A DNA stretch of 19,269 nucleotides from Tannerellaceae bacterium (GCA_031279915.1 JAITHO010000091.1:1-19269); one strand, 5' to 3'; counted from the first letter of the stretch, positions 1-8,305 are shown. A program made the numbers and translations. Notes: generated by a model not told the origin, from the letters alone.

Positions 1-25
1 ATTTAGGAAAGGTCACTGCATAATT

Positions 26-502
26 CTCACAAAACTTTTTTCCCCACTTTCCGGCCATCAAGTTGGCTCCAAAACTTTTTTTTAGAGGCAACTTGGTCAT
101 CACCCTACCTCCAAAAAAAAGTTTTGAAGGTTTCCGACGCGTCGGATGCCTCCAAAAAAAAGTTTTGAAGGTTTCCGACGCGCCGGATGGCTCCAAAAAA
201 AAGTTTTGAAGGTATCCGACGCGTCGGATGCCTCCAAAAAAAAGTTTTGAAGGTTTCCGACGCGCCGGATGCCTCCAAAAAAAAGTTTTGAAGCCTTCCG
301 ACGCGCCGGATGGCTCCAAAAAAAAGTTTTGGAGGTATCCGACGGAAAAAATGGCTCCAAAACGTTTTTTGGGGACTTCCCGACGGCATAATTATCCCCA
401 AAAAAAAGTTGGGATGGTTTATAGGCTACAAACCTGGAGGCAAAAAAAAATTTGGAATATCGCCGACGAAAAGGATGATTCCAAATTTTTTTCTGAACAT
501 GA
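26..502. repeat. Tandem array of ~12 41-bp palindromic units (array 1)
   Basis: Units begin near 26, 66, 108, 149, 190, 231, 272, 313, 354, 395, 436 and 477, so the spacing is 41 bp from 108 onward. The units at 108-353 are nearly identical and both flanks decay. Each good unit carries two dyads. Element A is the 14-mer TCCGACGCGTCGGA (133-146), or its one-base variant with CGCC, repeated at 174, 215, 256 and 297. Element B is CCTCC, eight A, G, TTTT, GAAGG (for example 149-171), an inverted repeat centred on 160. A and B centres alternate every 20.5 bp. The array starts directly after the stop of the minus-strand glycosyltransferase. Units have no unique spacers. Frames open through the array exist because 41 is not a multiple of 3; I do not regard them as genes. 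Confidence 0.93.
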
Positions 503-2293
503 CTATTGGATGGCGGGAGGGGGCTGATTGTTTTTTTGGAACTTGTAGAGGTTGATGGGCTGGCCCAGCTCGGAGATTCGGGAGGATGTTTCGAGCAGGA
601 TGAAGCGATGGCTGGCGGCGTACTGCGGTAATGCGACCGAGGCATCGCGGCTGCCGATCAGGAGGTATCCTTCGGCGGCCTGGCTGCGTGCAAAGTTTTG
701 GAAGATGTTGTTCATATAGAAATTCAGGCCGTAGAGGTTGCGGTACTGCCGCGGATTGTTCATCACGAAGGTGTTTTGATTGCTGAGGGGATAGGCGCCC
801 ATGATGTGTTGCGCAAAGGGGCGCGACGAATTACCGTTGCGGATGCTGCGCATGATGACGCCGTCGATGAGGAGGTTGAGGGCAAAGGTGAGCAGCGCCG
901 ATGCGTAGAGGGCCTTCAGATTATTGCGCCGAACGGCCTGGTAGATTAATGTTCCTATCGCTATGCCGCCGAGAAGGAGTACCAGAATTGTGCCGACGGC
1001 GGGCTGGGCAAGGGATTGCTGCAGGAGATTGAGGTCGTGCAAGCTCGATTGCCCAAGCCTGTCGCCCAGGATGTCGGCAGGGCGAAATCCGGCAAGCATG
1101 GCGGCTACGATTCCGAATGTTATCGCCCCCAGAATACCTACGACGGCTACGAATACCTGGCTCACTTTCCGCCTGTGAAACGATATCCGCAGGAAACTGT
1201 CGGCCAAAAGCAGGGCGGCGAAGGGGTATGCGGGCAAAATGTACACGCTGCGCTTGCTGGATGGGATACTATAAAAAATGATGATGACTACGAGGGCGAT
1301 GAGGCTGAAGAGGCGCACCTTGTCGAGCTTCATGACGCGGCGCCTGAGGTTGCGCAGTATGCTTAGGGGGGATGATGCGCAGGCGCGGGCGTACTTGCGG
1401 AGGTTTTTGCCGAAGAGGGCGAAGATGCAAAGGAGGCTCCACGGAAGCAGTCCGGCCAGGAGCATGACGGGATGGTACCATATTCCGTTTCGATGGCCGA
1501 GGTCGTAGGATAGCGCGGGGTTCTCGATGTGAAGGAAGCGCCCAAAGTTCTCGGCGAGGATGAGGCTGATAAATTCGCTGCCTCCTTGTTTCCATGCGGC
1601 CACGTACCAAAGGGCTGGGATGAAGGCTCCCGATATGCCGGCGTAGGCCAGGGCTTTGATGACAACTAAGCTTGGGTACTTACGCAGGGTCAGCAGATAT
1701 ATTCCGAATACCAATATCGGCAGCACGAGCCCAACCGGTCCTTTTGCCAGCGTTGCGCAGCCCAGAAGGAGCGGGATGGTTACGGGCAAGCCTTTTATCT
1801 CGCCAAGCTCCTCCCAGCGGTAGAGGGTGAAGAGGGCCAGCACGATAAACATGGCCGAGAGCATGTCGACACGGGCCGCCAGCCCCCATCTGTGTACCTC
1901 GAAACACGTTATGAGTATTAGGGCGGCGATGAAGGCCGGCTGCATTCGCAGGCGCCGTCCGAAGAAGAAGAGGGAGGCTCCGGCGAGAATAATGTATGCT
2001 ATTGCCGAGGGAAGTCGGGCGCTCCATTCCGACACCTTCCCTTCCGGAAGCGAGAATATGGCCATCAGCCAATGGGCCATGGGAGGTTTATAGGCAACCT
2101 CATCTGCATAAACTTTTGGGAGGGCCCAGTTGCCGCTCTGGAGCATGGATACGGCAACGGCGGCCTCCCGGGGCTCCCCTTTTGTGTGGAAATCATCGGG
2201 CCCGAGCCATGGCAGCACGGCAATGGCGGCAATGATTACGATTGTCGTTATTGGCTTCTGGAGGTATAAATATTGGAGCGATGGGACGCGCAT
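503..2293 (-). CDS. ArnT/PMT-like polytopic membrane glycosyltransferase
   Basis: This is a 596-residue integral membrane protein of the GT-C superfamily (PMT/ArnT-like), which transfers a sugar from a polyprenyl-phosphate donor on the outer face of the inner membrane. The N-terminus has one hydrophobic helix (about 15-31) and then the first periplasmic loop with GEPREA (39-44), matching the acidic DE.RYAE motif of the family, and KPPMAHW (69-75), matching the KPPL.YW motif. Many further hydrophobic helices follow to about residue 475, then a soluble C-terminal tail. The start lies 6 bp after the stop of the upstream mutase gene, so the two are surely co-transcribed. The sugar and acceptor (lipid A, glycan or protein) cannot be told from sequence. 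The 3' end abuts array 1. Confidence 0.9.
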   Translation of the reverse strand: MRVPSLQYLYLQKPITTIVIIAAIAVLPWLGPDDFHTKGEPREAAVAVSMLQSGNWALPKVYADEVAYKPPMAHWLMAIFSLPEGKVSEWSARLPSAIAYIILAGASLFFFGRRLRMQPAFIAALILITCFEVHRWGLAARVDMLSAMFIVLALFTLYRWEELGEIKGLPVTIPLLLGCATLAKGPVGLVLPILVFGIYLLTLRKYPSLVVIKALAYAGISGAFIPALWYVAAWKQGGSEFISLILAENFGRFLHIENPALSYDLGHRNGIWYHPVMLLAGLLPWSLLCIFALFGKNLRKYARACASSPLSILRNLRRRVMKLDKVRLFSLIALVVIIIFYSIPSSKRSVYILPAYPFAALLLADSFLRISFHRRKVSQVFVAVVGILGAITFGIVAAMLAGFRPADILGDRLGQSSLHDLNLLQQSLAQPAVGTILVLLLGGIAIGTLIYQAVRRNNLKALYASALLTFALNLLIDGVIMRSIRNGNSSRPFAQHIMGAYPLSNQNTFVMNNPRQYRNLYGLNFYMNNIFQNFARSQAAEGYLLIGSRDASVALPQYAASHRFILLETSSRISELGQPINLYKFQKNNQPPPAIQ

Positions 2294-2299
2294 CTGGGC

Positions 2300-3679
2300 T
2301 TAGTTGCTTTCGTGTATGATTTGGAGGATCTGCTCTCCGAGCTCGTTGGCTTCCTGCTCGGTTCTGGCCTCGGCGTATATGCGAACGATGGGCTCGGTGT
2401 TGCTTTTGCGCAGATGAACCCACTTGTTTGGGAAGTCGATCTTGATTCCGTCGATGTCGGTTATGTCGCAGGATGCGAAGCGGTCTTTGACGCGATGGAG
2501 CAATGCGTCGAGATTGGCTTGCGGGCTAAGTTCGGCTTTCAGTTTGGCGATATGATAGGATGGGTAGGTTTCGCGGAGGGCGCTTGCGGAGCTGCGGCTA
2601 TGCGCCAGATGCGAAAGGAATAGAGCTATGCCAACGAGGGCGTCGCGTCCGTAATGGGCGGGGGGATAGATGACGCCTCCGTTACCTTCGCCGCCTATGA
2701 CGGCCCCGCTCGCCTTCATTTTGTTGACCACATTAACTTCTCCGACGGCCGCCGCATGGTAATCGCATCCGTGCAAACGCGCCACATCGCGCAATGCTCG
2801 GCTGGAGCTAAGATTGCTGACGGCTGCTCCTTTTGTATGGGTAAGGACGTAATCGGCAACAGCCACGAGGGTATATTCTTCGCCGAAGAAGTCTCCATTC
2901 TCGCAAACGATGGCAAGGCGGTCGACGTCGGGGTCGACGGCGAATCCCAGGTCGGCGTCCGAGGTTCGCATCAGGTCGGAGAGTTCGGTGAGATGCTGCG
3001 GCAGCGGTTCGGGATTATGGGCGAAATGTCCGTCGGCTGCTCCGTTGATGACAGTCGTTTGCGATACTCCCAGAGCCTTCAGGAATGGCGGCAGGATGAT
3101 GCCTCCAACGGAATTTACTGTGTCGATGGCGACGTGGAAGTTAGCCGCCCGAATTGCATCTACGTCTACGAGCTCCAGATCAAGCACGCACCTTATGTGC
3201 TTCTCGTCCCACTCGTCGCATCGTATGATCTCGCCCAGCTCATTGCAGAAGTCGAAGCAATCCGCCTCGGCGATGTTCAGCACTTCCTGTCCGTCGGCCG
3301 CACTGAGGAACTCGCCATGCTCGTTGAGCAACTTGAGCGCATTCCATTGCACCGGATTATGGCTGGCGGTAAGTATCACGCCGCCGCATGCCCTCTCTTT
3401 CGCCACAGCCAGCTCAACCGTTGGAGTGGTAGCAAAATCAAGGTCGATAACGTTGAAGCCCATCGCAGCCAGCGTCCCTGTAACGATTGGCTTGATGATG
3501 CTTCCCGAGGGACGAGCATCCCGTCCGACGACTATGATGTTCGACGAAGCCTTGGCGCTCCGCCGAATGAATGTTGCATAAGCTGCGGTAAACTTAACGA
3601 CGCTGAGCGGATTTAGGCCGTCGGCAGGGCTTCCGCCTATCGTCCCGCGAATGCCGGATATTGATTTAATCAGTGTCAT
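2300..3679 (-). CDS. glmM: Phosphoglucosamine mutase (GlmM-type phosphohexomutase)
   Basis: This 459-residue enzyme belongs to the alpha-D-phosphohexomutase superfamily. It most likely interconverts glucosamine-6-phosphate and glucosamine-1-phosphate for UDP-GlcNAc synthesis in the cytosol. All four signature loops are visible: the phosphoserine loop TASHNP (104-109, Ser106), the Mg loop DPDVDR (249-254), the sugar-binding loop GGEGNGG (329-335) and the phosphate-binding loop RKSNTEP (424-430). Length and the intact motifs fit a working enzyme. A phosphomannomutase activity is possible, since bacterial members of the family are hard to separate by eye. It sits 9 bp after the lipoprotein gene and 6 bp before the glycosyltransferase, in one minus-strand operon of envelope-precursor genes. 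Confidence 0.93.
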   Translation of the reverse strand: MTLIKSISGIRGTIGGSPADGLNPLSVVKFTAAYATFIRRSAKASSNIIVVGRDARPSGSIIKPIVTGTLAAMGFNVIDLDFATTPTVELAVAKERACGGVILTASHNPVQWNALKLLNEHGEFLSAADGQEVLNIAEADCFDFCNELGEIIRCDEWDEKHIRCVLDLELVDVDAIRAANFHVAIDTVNSVGGIILPPFLKALGVSQTTVINGAADGHFAHNPEPLPQHLTELSDLMRTSDADLGFAVDPDVDRLAIVCENGDFFGEEYTLVAVADYVLTHTKGAAVSNLSSSRALRDVARLHGCDYHAAAVGEVNVVNKMKASGAVIGGEGNGGVIYPPAHYGRDALVGIALFLSHLAHSRSSASALRETYPSYHIAKLKAELSPQANLDALLHRVKDRFASCDITDIDGIKIDFPNKWVHLRKSNTEPIVRIYAEARTEQEANELGEQILQIIHESN

Positions 3680-3688
3680 GGTATGAGA

Positions 3689-4264
3689 TTATCTAAGTTC
3701 GAATACGTATCGGAGTTTATGGAAGTAGAAAGCTTCGCCGATGCTTCTGAGATAGGAGCTGCTCTGCTCAAACGGAATGATCAGCTTAACCGTCGAGCTA
3801 TCGCCAACGTGCTCCATAGGCTTGAACAGGGCTTGGCTGAACACGTAGCTCGTAAACTCATCGTAGGCCGCCGATACAGCCGTCGACGAGCCATATATAT
3901 AAAGTATAGGGAATGGATATGGGCTGGAGTTGCTAAGATTCTCCATGACTAGCGTATCGTATACCACTAATCCGCGACCAATTCCGCGGCAGAGTATGGA
4001 GGTGACGCCCGCTATGGCTCGCCGTCCGTTGCCGGAGTCAATCACGTTCATGTAAACGCCATTGTCAAATTTATAGAACTCATTTGGCTGGAAAACTCCG
4101 TCGGCCGGATATTCTTTGAGGAGAACATAGCCGCTGTCGGCCATCAATCGAGATATAGCCCTGTTCTGTTCTTTCTGCATGTTAGCGAACGATCTGTTGC
4201 TTTGGCATGATGAGGCCGCTATTATAGCAATCAGAAGAGCGGCCATGTAAAAAACTTTAATCAT
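3689..4264 (-). CDS. Lipoprotein of DUF4827-like type
   Basis: This is a 191-residue predicted lipoprotein. The signal peptide is MIKVFYMAALLIAIIAASSC, with lipidation expected at Cys20. The rest is soluble and has no catalytic motif I recognise. Length, the N-terminal pattern after the Cys and the position just before a GlmM-type gene resemble the Bacteroidales DUF4827 family; that assignment is from memory of the family and is moderate. The ATG at 4264 was chosen over an in-frame ATG 14 codons upstream because it gives a clean lipoprotein signal and because a TATATTTG promoter box (4304-4311) overlaps the longer start. It is the first gene of the operon with the mutase and the membrane glycosyltransferase. 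Confidence 0.8.
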   Translation of the reverse strand: MIKVFYMAALLIAIIAASSCQSNRSFANMQKEQNRAISRLMADSGYVLLKEYPADGVFQPNEFYKFDNGVYMNVIDSGNGRRAIAGVTSILCRGIGRGLVVYDTLVMENLSNSSPYPFPILYIYGSSTAVSAAYDEFTSYVFSQALFKPMEHVGDSSTVKLIIPFEQSSSYLRSIGEAFYFHKLRYVFELR

Positions 4265-4303
4265 AATGTATGTCTTATTTTGTTGCTGGTATTCTGTATG
4301 TGA

Positions 4304-4311
4304 CAAATATA
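4304..4311 (-). promoter_or_regulatory. Bacteroidota -7 promoter box for the lipoprotein-glmM-GT operon
   Basis: CAAATATA on the plus strand reads TATATTTG on the minus strand, an exact match to TAnnTTTG, about 40 bp upstream of the chosen ATG in a 62-bp intergenic gap. I see no clear -33 TTTG element. Confidence 0.55.
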
Positions 4312-4326
4312 ATCAATCATCTGTTT

Positions 4327-5562
4327 TTATCTAAGGGAGGCCTGCTCGAGGTCGCCGTAGAGGTCGTCGGCTGATTCGAGGCCAACGGAGAGGCGTATGC
4401 ATTCCTGTTTGACGTCCATCGACTGCCGGAGCTCCTCCGTGAGCAATCCGTAGATGGTGCTGGCCGGATGGATTATCAGCGATCGATTGTCGAAGAGGTT
4501 GGTTGCCCGACGGATCATCTTCAGCTTATTGATTAGCTCAAAGCATGCTTCGCGGGAGGCAAGATCAAAAGTTAGCATCGCTCCCGGATGATCGCCAAAC
4601 TGCCGGCTGCTTATTTCGAAGTGTGGATGCTCCTCCAGCCCTGAGTAATTAACTGCGCGCACCCCCTCCAGCCTGCGCAATCGACGGGCCAACTCCAGGG
4701 CGGTCGACGCTTGACGCTCAAATCGCAGCTTGAGAGTTTCCAGCCCCAGCGTTTGCAAGGCGGCGGTCTGCGGCGACATATATGCTCCAAGGTTGCGATG
4801 CACCTCGCGGCGAAGACGCGCGCCAAAGGCCTCCCGTCCGTTACCTCCAGCCCACCGGCGAAGTACGGGATTCTCCGACCAGTCGAAGCTGCCGTAATCA
4901 ACAATCAGCCCTCCAACGCTGGTTGCCCCTCCGGAGATATATTTCGTAGAGGATATAATCTCTACATCGACCCCAAAGTCGCTCGCACGAAAAGCGGTGA
5001 AGGGAATGGCCGTGGTATCGGCAATCAGAGGCAAACCGGCCTTGCGACATACATCCGACAGCGCCGACAGATCGGCCACCTCCATCTGCGGATTCGATAT
5101 CACTTCGAGGAACACTGCGCAGCTTTGCCCGTCGATGCGGGAAGCCACCTCCGCGGGATCGCTCATGTTGCAGAACCGAGGCTCCACTCCGAATCCCTCC
5201 AGCGTATGCCGCAAGAGCACGTAGGTATTCCCAAACAGATGCGACGATACAATCACGTTGCTGCCTGCGTAGGCGCAGTTCGCTAAGGTCGAGAAGATGG
5301 CGGCCATGCCCGAGCTGAGAGCCGTCACTCCGAAGGCTCCTATGGCCCGTTGCACCCGCTGCTCAAAATACTGAACCGTTGGGTTCGAAATCCTGGAATA
5401 AGTATGAGCAGACGATCGCCCGCAAAAAGCAGCCTCCATCGCCTCAGCCGTGTCGAACTCAAATGATACCGACTGATAAACCGGCATCGACAGCGCCCCA
5501 TATACGTCGGGCTGCTCGTAAGGAATATGAAGCATCTGCGCTTCGAAACTCAAATCTTTCAT
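4327..5562 (-). CDS. Cys/Met metabolism PLP-dependent enzyme (O-acetylhomoserine sulfhydrylase / gamma-lyase type)
   Basis: This is a 411-residue fold-type I PLP enzyme of the Cys/Met metabolism family, which carries out gamma-replacement or gamma-elimination on homoserine-derived substrates in sulfur amino acid metabolism. Visible motifs are YSRISNPT (55-62), SSGMAA (83-88, phosphate cradle), the Asp in ADTT (182, pairs with the pyridine nitrogen) and SSTKYISGG, with Lys207 as the Schiff-base lysine. The length fits the family. The sequence diverges from the textbook MetB and MetY sequences I know, so I do not choose between O-acetylhomoserine sulfhydrylase, cystathionine gamma-synthase and methionine gamma-lyase. 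It appears monocistronic: its own TAnnTTTG box lies upstream, and another promoter lies between it and the next gene. Confidence 0.88.
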   Translation of the reverse strand: MKDLSFEAQMLHIPYEQPDVYGALSMPVYQSVSFEFDTAEAMEAAFCGRSSAHTYSRISNPTVQYFEQRVQRAIGAFGVTALSSGMAAIFSTLANCAYAGSNVIVSSHLFGNTYVLLRHTLEGFGVEPRFCNMSDPAEVASRIDGQSCAVFLEVISNPQMEVADLSALSDVCRKAGLPLIADTTAIPFTAFRASDFGVDVEIISSTKYISGGATSVGGLIVDYGSFDWSENPVLRRWAGGNGREAFGARLRREVHRNLGAYMSPQTAALQTLGLETLKLRFERQASTALELARRLRRLEGVRAVNYSGLEEHPHFEISSRQFGDHPGAMLTFDLASREACFELINKLKMIRRATNLFDNRSLIIHPASTIYGLLTEELRQSMDVKQECIRLSVGLESADDLYGDLEQASLR

Positions 5563-5584
5563 CTTGATTTATTTTTTTGGAAGA

Positions 5585-5592
5585 CAAATATA
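5585..5592 (-). promoter_or_regulatory. -7 promoter box for the Cys/Met PLP enzyme gene
   Basis: CAAATATA on the plus strand is TATATTTG on the minus strand. It lies 22 bp upstream of the start codon, inside the 45-bp gap after the leucine-rich-repeat gene. No obvious -33 element. Confidence 0.5.
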
Positions 5593-5607
5593 TCAATTAC
5601 GGATAAT

Positions 5608-7062
5608 TCAGTTGCTGTACTTCAGTGTGAGCATGCCGGAGAGCGTATGGTCGGGACGTCCGGTTTCGACCGTAAAGCTGGTGGCGCTATTACGTTTGTC
5701 GTCTGCAATCAGCTTGCCGTCGGCGTATGTGAGTCCACGTTCCAAGCCGGTGGGATTGTTCAGGGCTATGGCAGCTTCGTACTTCTGCGTTGCGGGATTA
5801 AGGTTTAGCGTGAGAGTTTGCTCCTGATTCTTGCCGTCTAAGTATGAGAATGTCGTTAGGCCTGTCAAATCGAGCGACGTCAGCTTATTGAAGCTGCAAG
5901 AAAGACTCTCTAATTGGTTAAGCTTTGAAACATCAAGCGACGTCAGACTGTTGAAACCGCACGAAAGACTCTCTAAGTTGCTAAGCCTCGAAACATCCAG
6001 CGACGTAAGTTTGTTGTTGTTGCAACCAAGTGAAGTTATCAAGGTAAGGCCCGAAATATTCAGCGACGTCAGGTTATTGCGTCCACAAGAAAGCAGACTT
6101 AACTTGGAGAGCATCGATACATCCAGCTCCGTCAGTAGATTGCCAAAGCAATAAAGCTTCGTTAAATTGCTAAGCGTCGAAACATCCAGCTCCGTCAGAC
6201 CATTGCCCATGCAGTCAAGGAGCTCTAAATAGATAAGTCCCGAAACATTCAGCGAAGTCAGTTTATTGTTGTTGCACCTCAGCTCCTTTAAATTGGGAAA
6301 CTCCGTCAGATCCAGCGAAGTCAAACTGCCGCGGGCGCAATTCAGCATCTGTAATTTTGGAAGATTCGAAAGCGTAAGCGAAGCCATGCGATCATTCTCA
6401 TTGCAAAAAAGCCTCTCTAAATTGGGAAGATCCGAAACATGCAGCGACGCCAGCACGGCACAGTTGTAGAAAGAAATGTGCTTCAGCTTGGGATGCCCCG
6501 AAAACTCCAGCGAAGTCAGCGGATTGATGTTGCAACTAAAGAACTCTAAATTGCTAAGCCTCGAAAGATCCAGCGCCTTCAGATGATTTATTCCGCAATC
6601 AAGACTCTTTAAATTGAGACATTCCGAAAGATCCAGCTCCGTTAGCTTATTGACATTGCACGAAAGCTCCTCTAATTTGCTAAGCCCCGAAATATTTAGC
6701 GCAGTCAGTTCATTAATGGAACACCTAAGGTACTCTAAGTTCGAGAGCCCCGAAACATCGAGCGCCCCTGTCAATTTCTTTAACATCACATTCAAGTATG
6801 TTATCCGCTTGTTAGTCGCATCGGTCGACCATTTAATGCCTGATGTGCCTTGGCCGTCATACGCCCAGTCGCTCGGAACAGAGGAACCATTCGCAGGCGC
6901 CTTAGCCCATTGCAGACCGTTATTGTCAATGATGTTGTTTATAACCGCAATGTCGCCTGTGTGATAAGTTTGCGCCATCGCCGGAGCGCCAAATGCTGCG
7001 AGCACAAAAGCAAGGATGCCGAATAGCCTCTTGCATAAGGATTGAGCGAACTGATTTTCCAT
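5608..7062 (-). CDS. Secreted leucine-rich-repeat protein with a cysteine ladder (internalin-J-like repeats)
   Basis: This is a 484-residue exported protein. The signal peptide is about residues 1-30, ending APAMA before QTYH. A capping region (31-108) has an INNIIDNNGLQW stretch and three Trp residues. Fourteen consecutive 21-residue leucine-rich repeats run from 109 to about 403, of pattern LxxLxCxxNxLTxLDVSxLSN; thirteen carry Cys at the same position, forming a ladder like that described for listerial InlJ. The sixth repeat is 22 residues and has Phe at the ladder position. The last ~80 residues look like a beta-rich domain (GKNQEQTLTLNLNP onward), without a recognisable type IX sorting signal. 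The ATG at 7062 is preferred to one 25 codons upstream because it begins the signal peptide. The role, probably adhesion or protein-protein interaction at the surface, is inference. Confidence 0.88.
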   Translation of the reverse strand: MENQFAQSLCKRLFGILAFVLAAFGAPAMAQTYHTGDIAVINNIIDNNGLQWAKAPANGSSVPSDWAYDGQGTSGIKWSTDATNKRITYLNVMLKKLTGALDVSGLSNLEYLRCSINELTALNISGLSKLEELSCNVNKLTELDLSECLNLKSLDCGINHLKALDLSRLSNLEFFSCNINPLTSLEFSGHPKLKHISFYNCAVLASLHVSDLPNLERLFCNENDRMASLTLSNLPKLQMLNCARGSLTSLDLTEFPNLKELRCNNNKLTSLNVSGLIYLELLDCMGNGLTELDVSTLSNLTKLYCFGNLLTELDVSMLSKLSLLSCGRNNLTSLNISGLTLITSLGCNNNKLTSLDVSRLSNLESLSCGFNSLTSLDVSKLNQLESLSCSFNKLTSLDLTGLTTFSYLDGKNQEQTLTLNLNPATQKYEAAIALNNPTGLERGLTYADGKLIADDKRNSATSFTVETGRPDHTLSGMLTLKYSN

Positions 7063-7134
7063 TGTTGTAGATATAATAGGGTTAATAATATTTCCGGAGA
7101 TATTGAGCGGAGCTATGCGTAGAGCGCCTCGCCT

Positions 7135-7142
7135 CAAAGATA
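7135..7142 (-). promoter_or_regulatory. -7 promoter box for the leucine-rich-repeat gene
   Basis: CAAAGATA on the plus strand is TATCTTTG on the minus strand, 73 bp upstream of the chosen start, implying a leader of roughly 65 nt. Confidence 0.45.
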
Positions 7143-7227
7143 AGGGAACTTCTTATAATCGCATTTTGCCGCCGGAGCGTATCGCAGGTAAACGATTAAA
7201 AAATATCAGGTAAAGAGGGAGGCAAAA

Positions 7228-7263
7228 GCACGAAAATTTGGATGCGCATCCAAATTTTCGTGC
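7228..7263. repeat. Perfect 36-bp palindrome
   Basis: Each arm is 18 bp with no spacer; the left arm reads GCACGAAAATTTGGATGC and the right arm is its exact reverse complement. After one mismatch, three more pairs (A-T) continue outward. It lies between the promoter of the leucine-rich-repeat gene and the nested inverted-repeat element. There is no T-run directly after it on either strand, so it is not a classic intrinsic terminator, although it would form a strong hairpin in RNA. Confidence 0.9.
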
Positions 7264-7301
7264 GTTTGTAGAGACGCGAGCGTGACAGACGCATTAATAT
7301 T

Positions 7302-7472
7302 GGCGCAGGCAAATTGCCCGTAGGGCATCCATATAAATAAAAAGCATGTCCCGCGCGCACAAGTTTCCTTTCCCCGTAGGGGATACACATTAAACACGCT
7401 GTGCATCCCCTACGGGGAAGTTGGTGGACTTGGAAGGCATATTTCTATTGATATTAATGCCCTACGGGCAAA
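7302..7472. repeat. Nested inverted-repeat element, copy A
   Basis: This ~170-bp block is homologous to 13334-13496. Outer arms are 7316-7344 (GCCCGTAGGGCATCC and on) and 7441-7469 (ending AATGCCCTACGGGC), which are reverse complements with a few mismatches. Inner arms TCCCCGTAGGGGAT (7371-7384) and ATCCCCTACGGGGA (7405-7418) are perfect reverse complements. Between the inner and right outer arms is AGTTGGTGGACTTGG, shared with copy B. There is no coding capacity. It may be a MITE-like or REP-like element; no target-site duplication was recognised. Confidence 0.85.
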
Positions 7473-7555
7473 CAGGCTCGAACAATACCTCTCTACGGGA
7501 GGAATGACTTCTTCTTTGAATTATTTTGGCACATTCAGACTCCTGCGGGGGAAGG

Positions 7556-8233
7556 TCAAATATCCATCTTCAGCGGATTATAATCTGTATCGTAATCATA
7601 GGCATCCTCACCTTCCTTGCGCTTGATATATTTTACGATGCGGATGGTGAAGGGGAGGGCTATCACTTCGTAGAGCGACTTGAGGAGGGCTTGCGTAGCG
7701 GCCATGGCAAGGATCTCTGCCGAAGGAATCAGCCCCGCAAAGGCAATCGGGAAGAATATTATCGAATCTATACCCTCGCCGCCAAGGGTAGACACAATGG
7801 CCCGCAAGGAGAAGCGCCGTCCGCCCGAAGCAATCTTCATCCGGCTCATAATCCAGGCATTCACGAACGAGCCAACTAAAAAAGCCAGCAGACTTGCGCA
7901 AGCTATGCGCGGAGCCAGCCCAAACACAAATCCGAAAGCCTCCTCGCCCTCCCAAAAAGGAGCCGCCGGAAGGACGATCGCAATCTGCGCAAAGGCCATC
8001 AGCAGAAAGTTAGACGCAAAGCCGCTCCAGATAATCAATCGAGCCTTGCGATAGCCCCATATCTCGGCTATGCAATCGTTAATGATATAAGAAAGAGGGA
8101 AAACTACAAGGCCGGCCGAAGCCGTAATCCCTGCAAATTGCAGCACTTTCGTGCCCAACAGATTGGATGCAACGAGGCAAATGTTGAAAAGTATGCCCAG
8201 GAGCATGAAGGAAAGAGATACTTGTTTTTGCAT
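7556..8233 (-). CDS. yhhQ: Queuosine precursor transporter, YhhQ family
   Basis: This 225-residue integral membrane protein of the YhhQ/DUF165 family is predicted to import queuosine precursors (preQ0 or preQ1) for tRNA modification. The family signature PLSYIINDCIAEIWGYRKAR (46-65) follows an N-terminal pair of helices containing NLLGTKV (24-30), and about six hydrophobic helices are visible. The C-terminal helix is followed by a charged tail rich in Lys, Asp and Tyr. The ATG at 8233 is chosen over one 11 codons upstream because family members begin close to the first helix and a promoter box lies 65 bp upstream. No preQ1 riboswitch-like sequence was found in the leader. It is a single gene, flanked downstream by the nested repeat and upstream by array 2. 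Confidence 0.92.
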   Translation of the reverse strand: MQKQVSLSFMLLGILFNICLVASNLLGTKVLQFAGITASAGLVVFPLSYIINDCIAEIWGYRKARLIIWSGFASNFLLMAFAQIAIVLPAAPFWEGEEAFGFVFGLAPRIACASLLAFLVGSFVNAWIMSRMKIASGGRRFSLRAIVSTLGGEGIDSIIFFPIAFAGLIPSAEILAMAATQALLKSLYEVIALPFTIRIVKYIKRKEGEDAYDYDTDYNPLKMDI

Positions 8234-8297
8234 ATTTCTTGTTTTTAACGTGGTGAGCAAGCACACGGTTGATTACTATTTGCTTATTTTCAGGCGG

Positions 8298-8305
8298 CAA
8301 AGATA
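8298..8305 (-). promoter_or_regulatory. -7 promoter box for yhhQ
   Basis: CAAAGATA on the plus strand is TATCTTTG on the minus strand, 65 bp before the yhhQ start codon. It has the same box sequence as the leucine-rich-repeat gene. Array 2 begins about 80 bp further upstream. Confidence 0.5.

Noticed and set aside
26..502. CRISPR array
   Set aside because: Units are contiguous 41-bp repeats without unique spacers, and no cas genes are nearby.
100..645. Long minus-strand open frame through array 1 (Phe/Arg/Lys-rich translation)
   Set aside because: A 41-bp unit free of stops in all three minus-strand frames makes long open frames automatically; the frame also overlaps the 3' end of the glycosyltransferase gene and has no promoter box or homology.
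2654..3616. 320-codon plus-strand open frame opposite the phosphoglucosamine mutase
   Set aside because: It is antisense to a gene with all family motifs and shows no recognisable domain or start signal.
4711..5286. 191-codon plus-strand open frame opposite the PLP enzyme
   Set aside because: Antisense shadow of a well-supported gene.
7196..7406. Short minus-strand frames of 64-66 codons
   Set aside because: They translate the 36-bp palindrome and the nested inverted-repeat element; two overlapping frames are equally open.
8234..8297. preQ1 riboswitch in front of yhhQ
   Set aside because: The 65-nt leader lacks the C-rich loop and A-rich tail expected of preQ1 classes.
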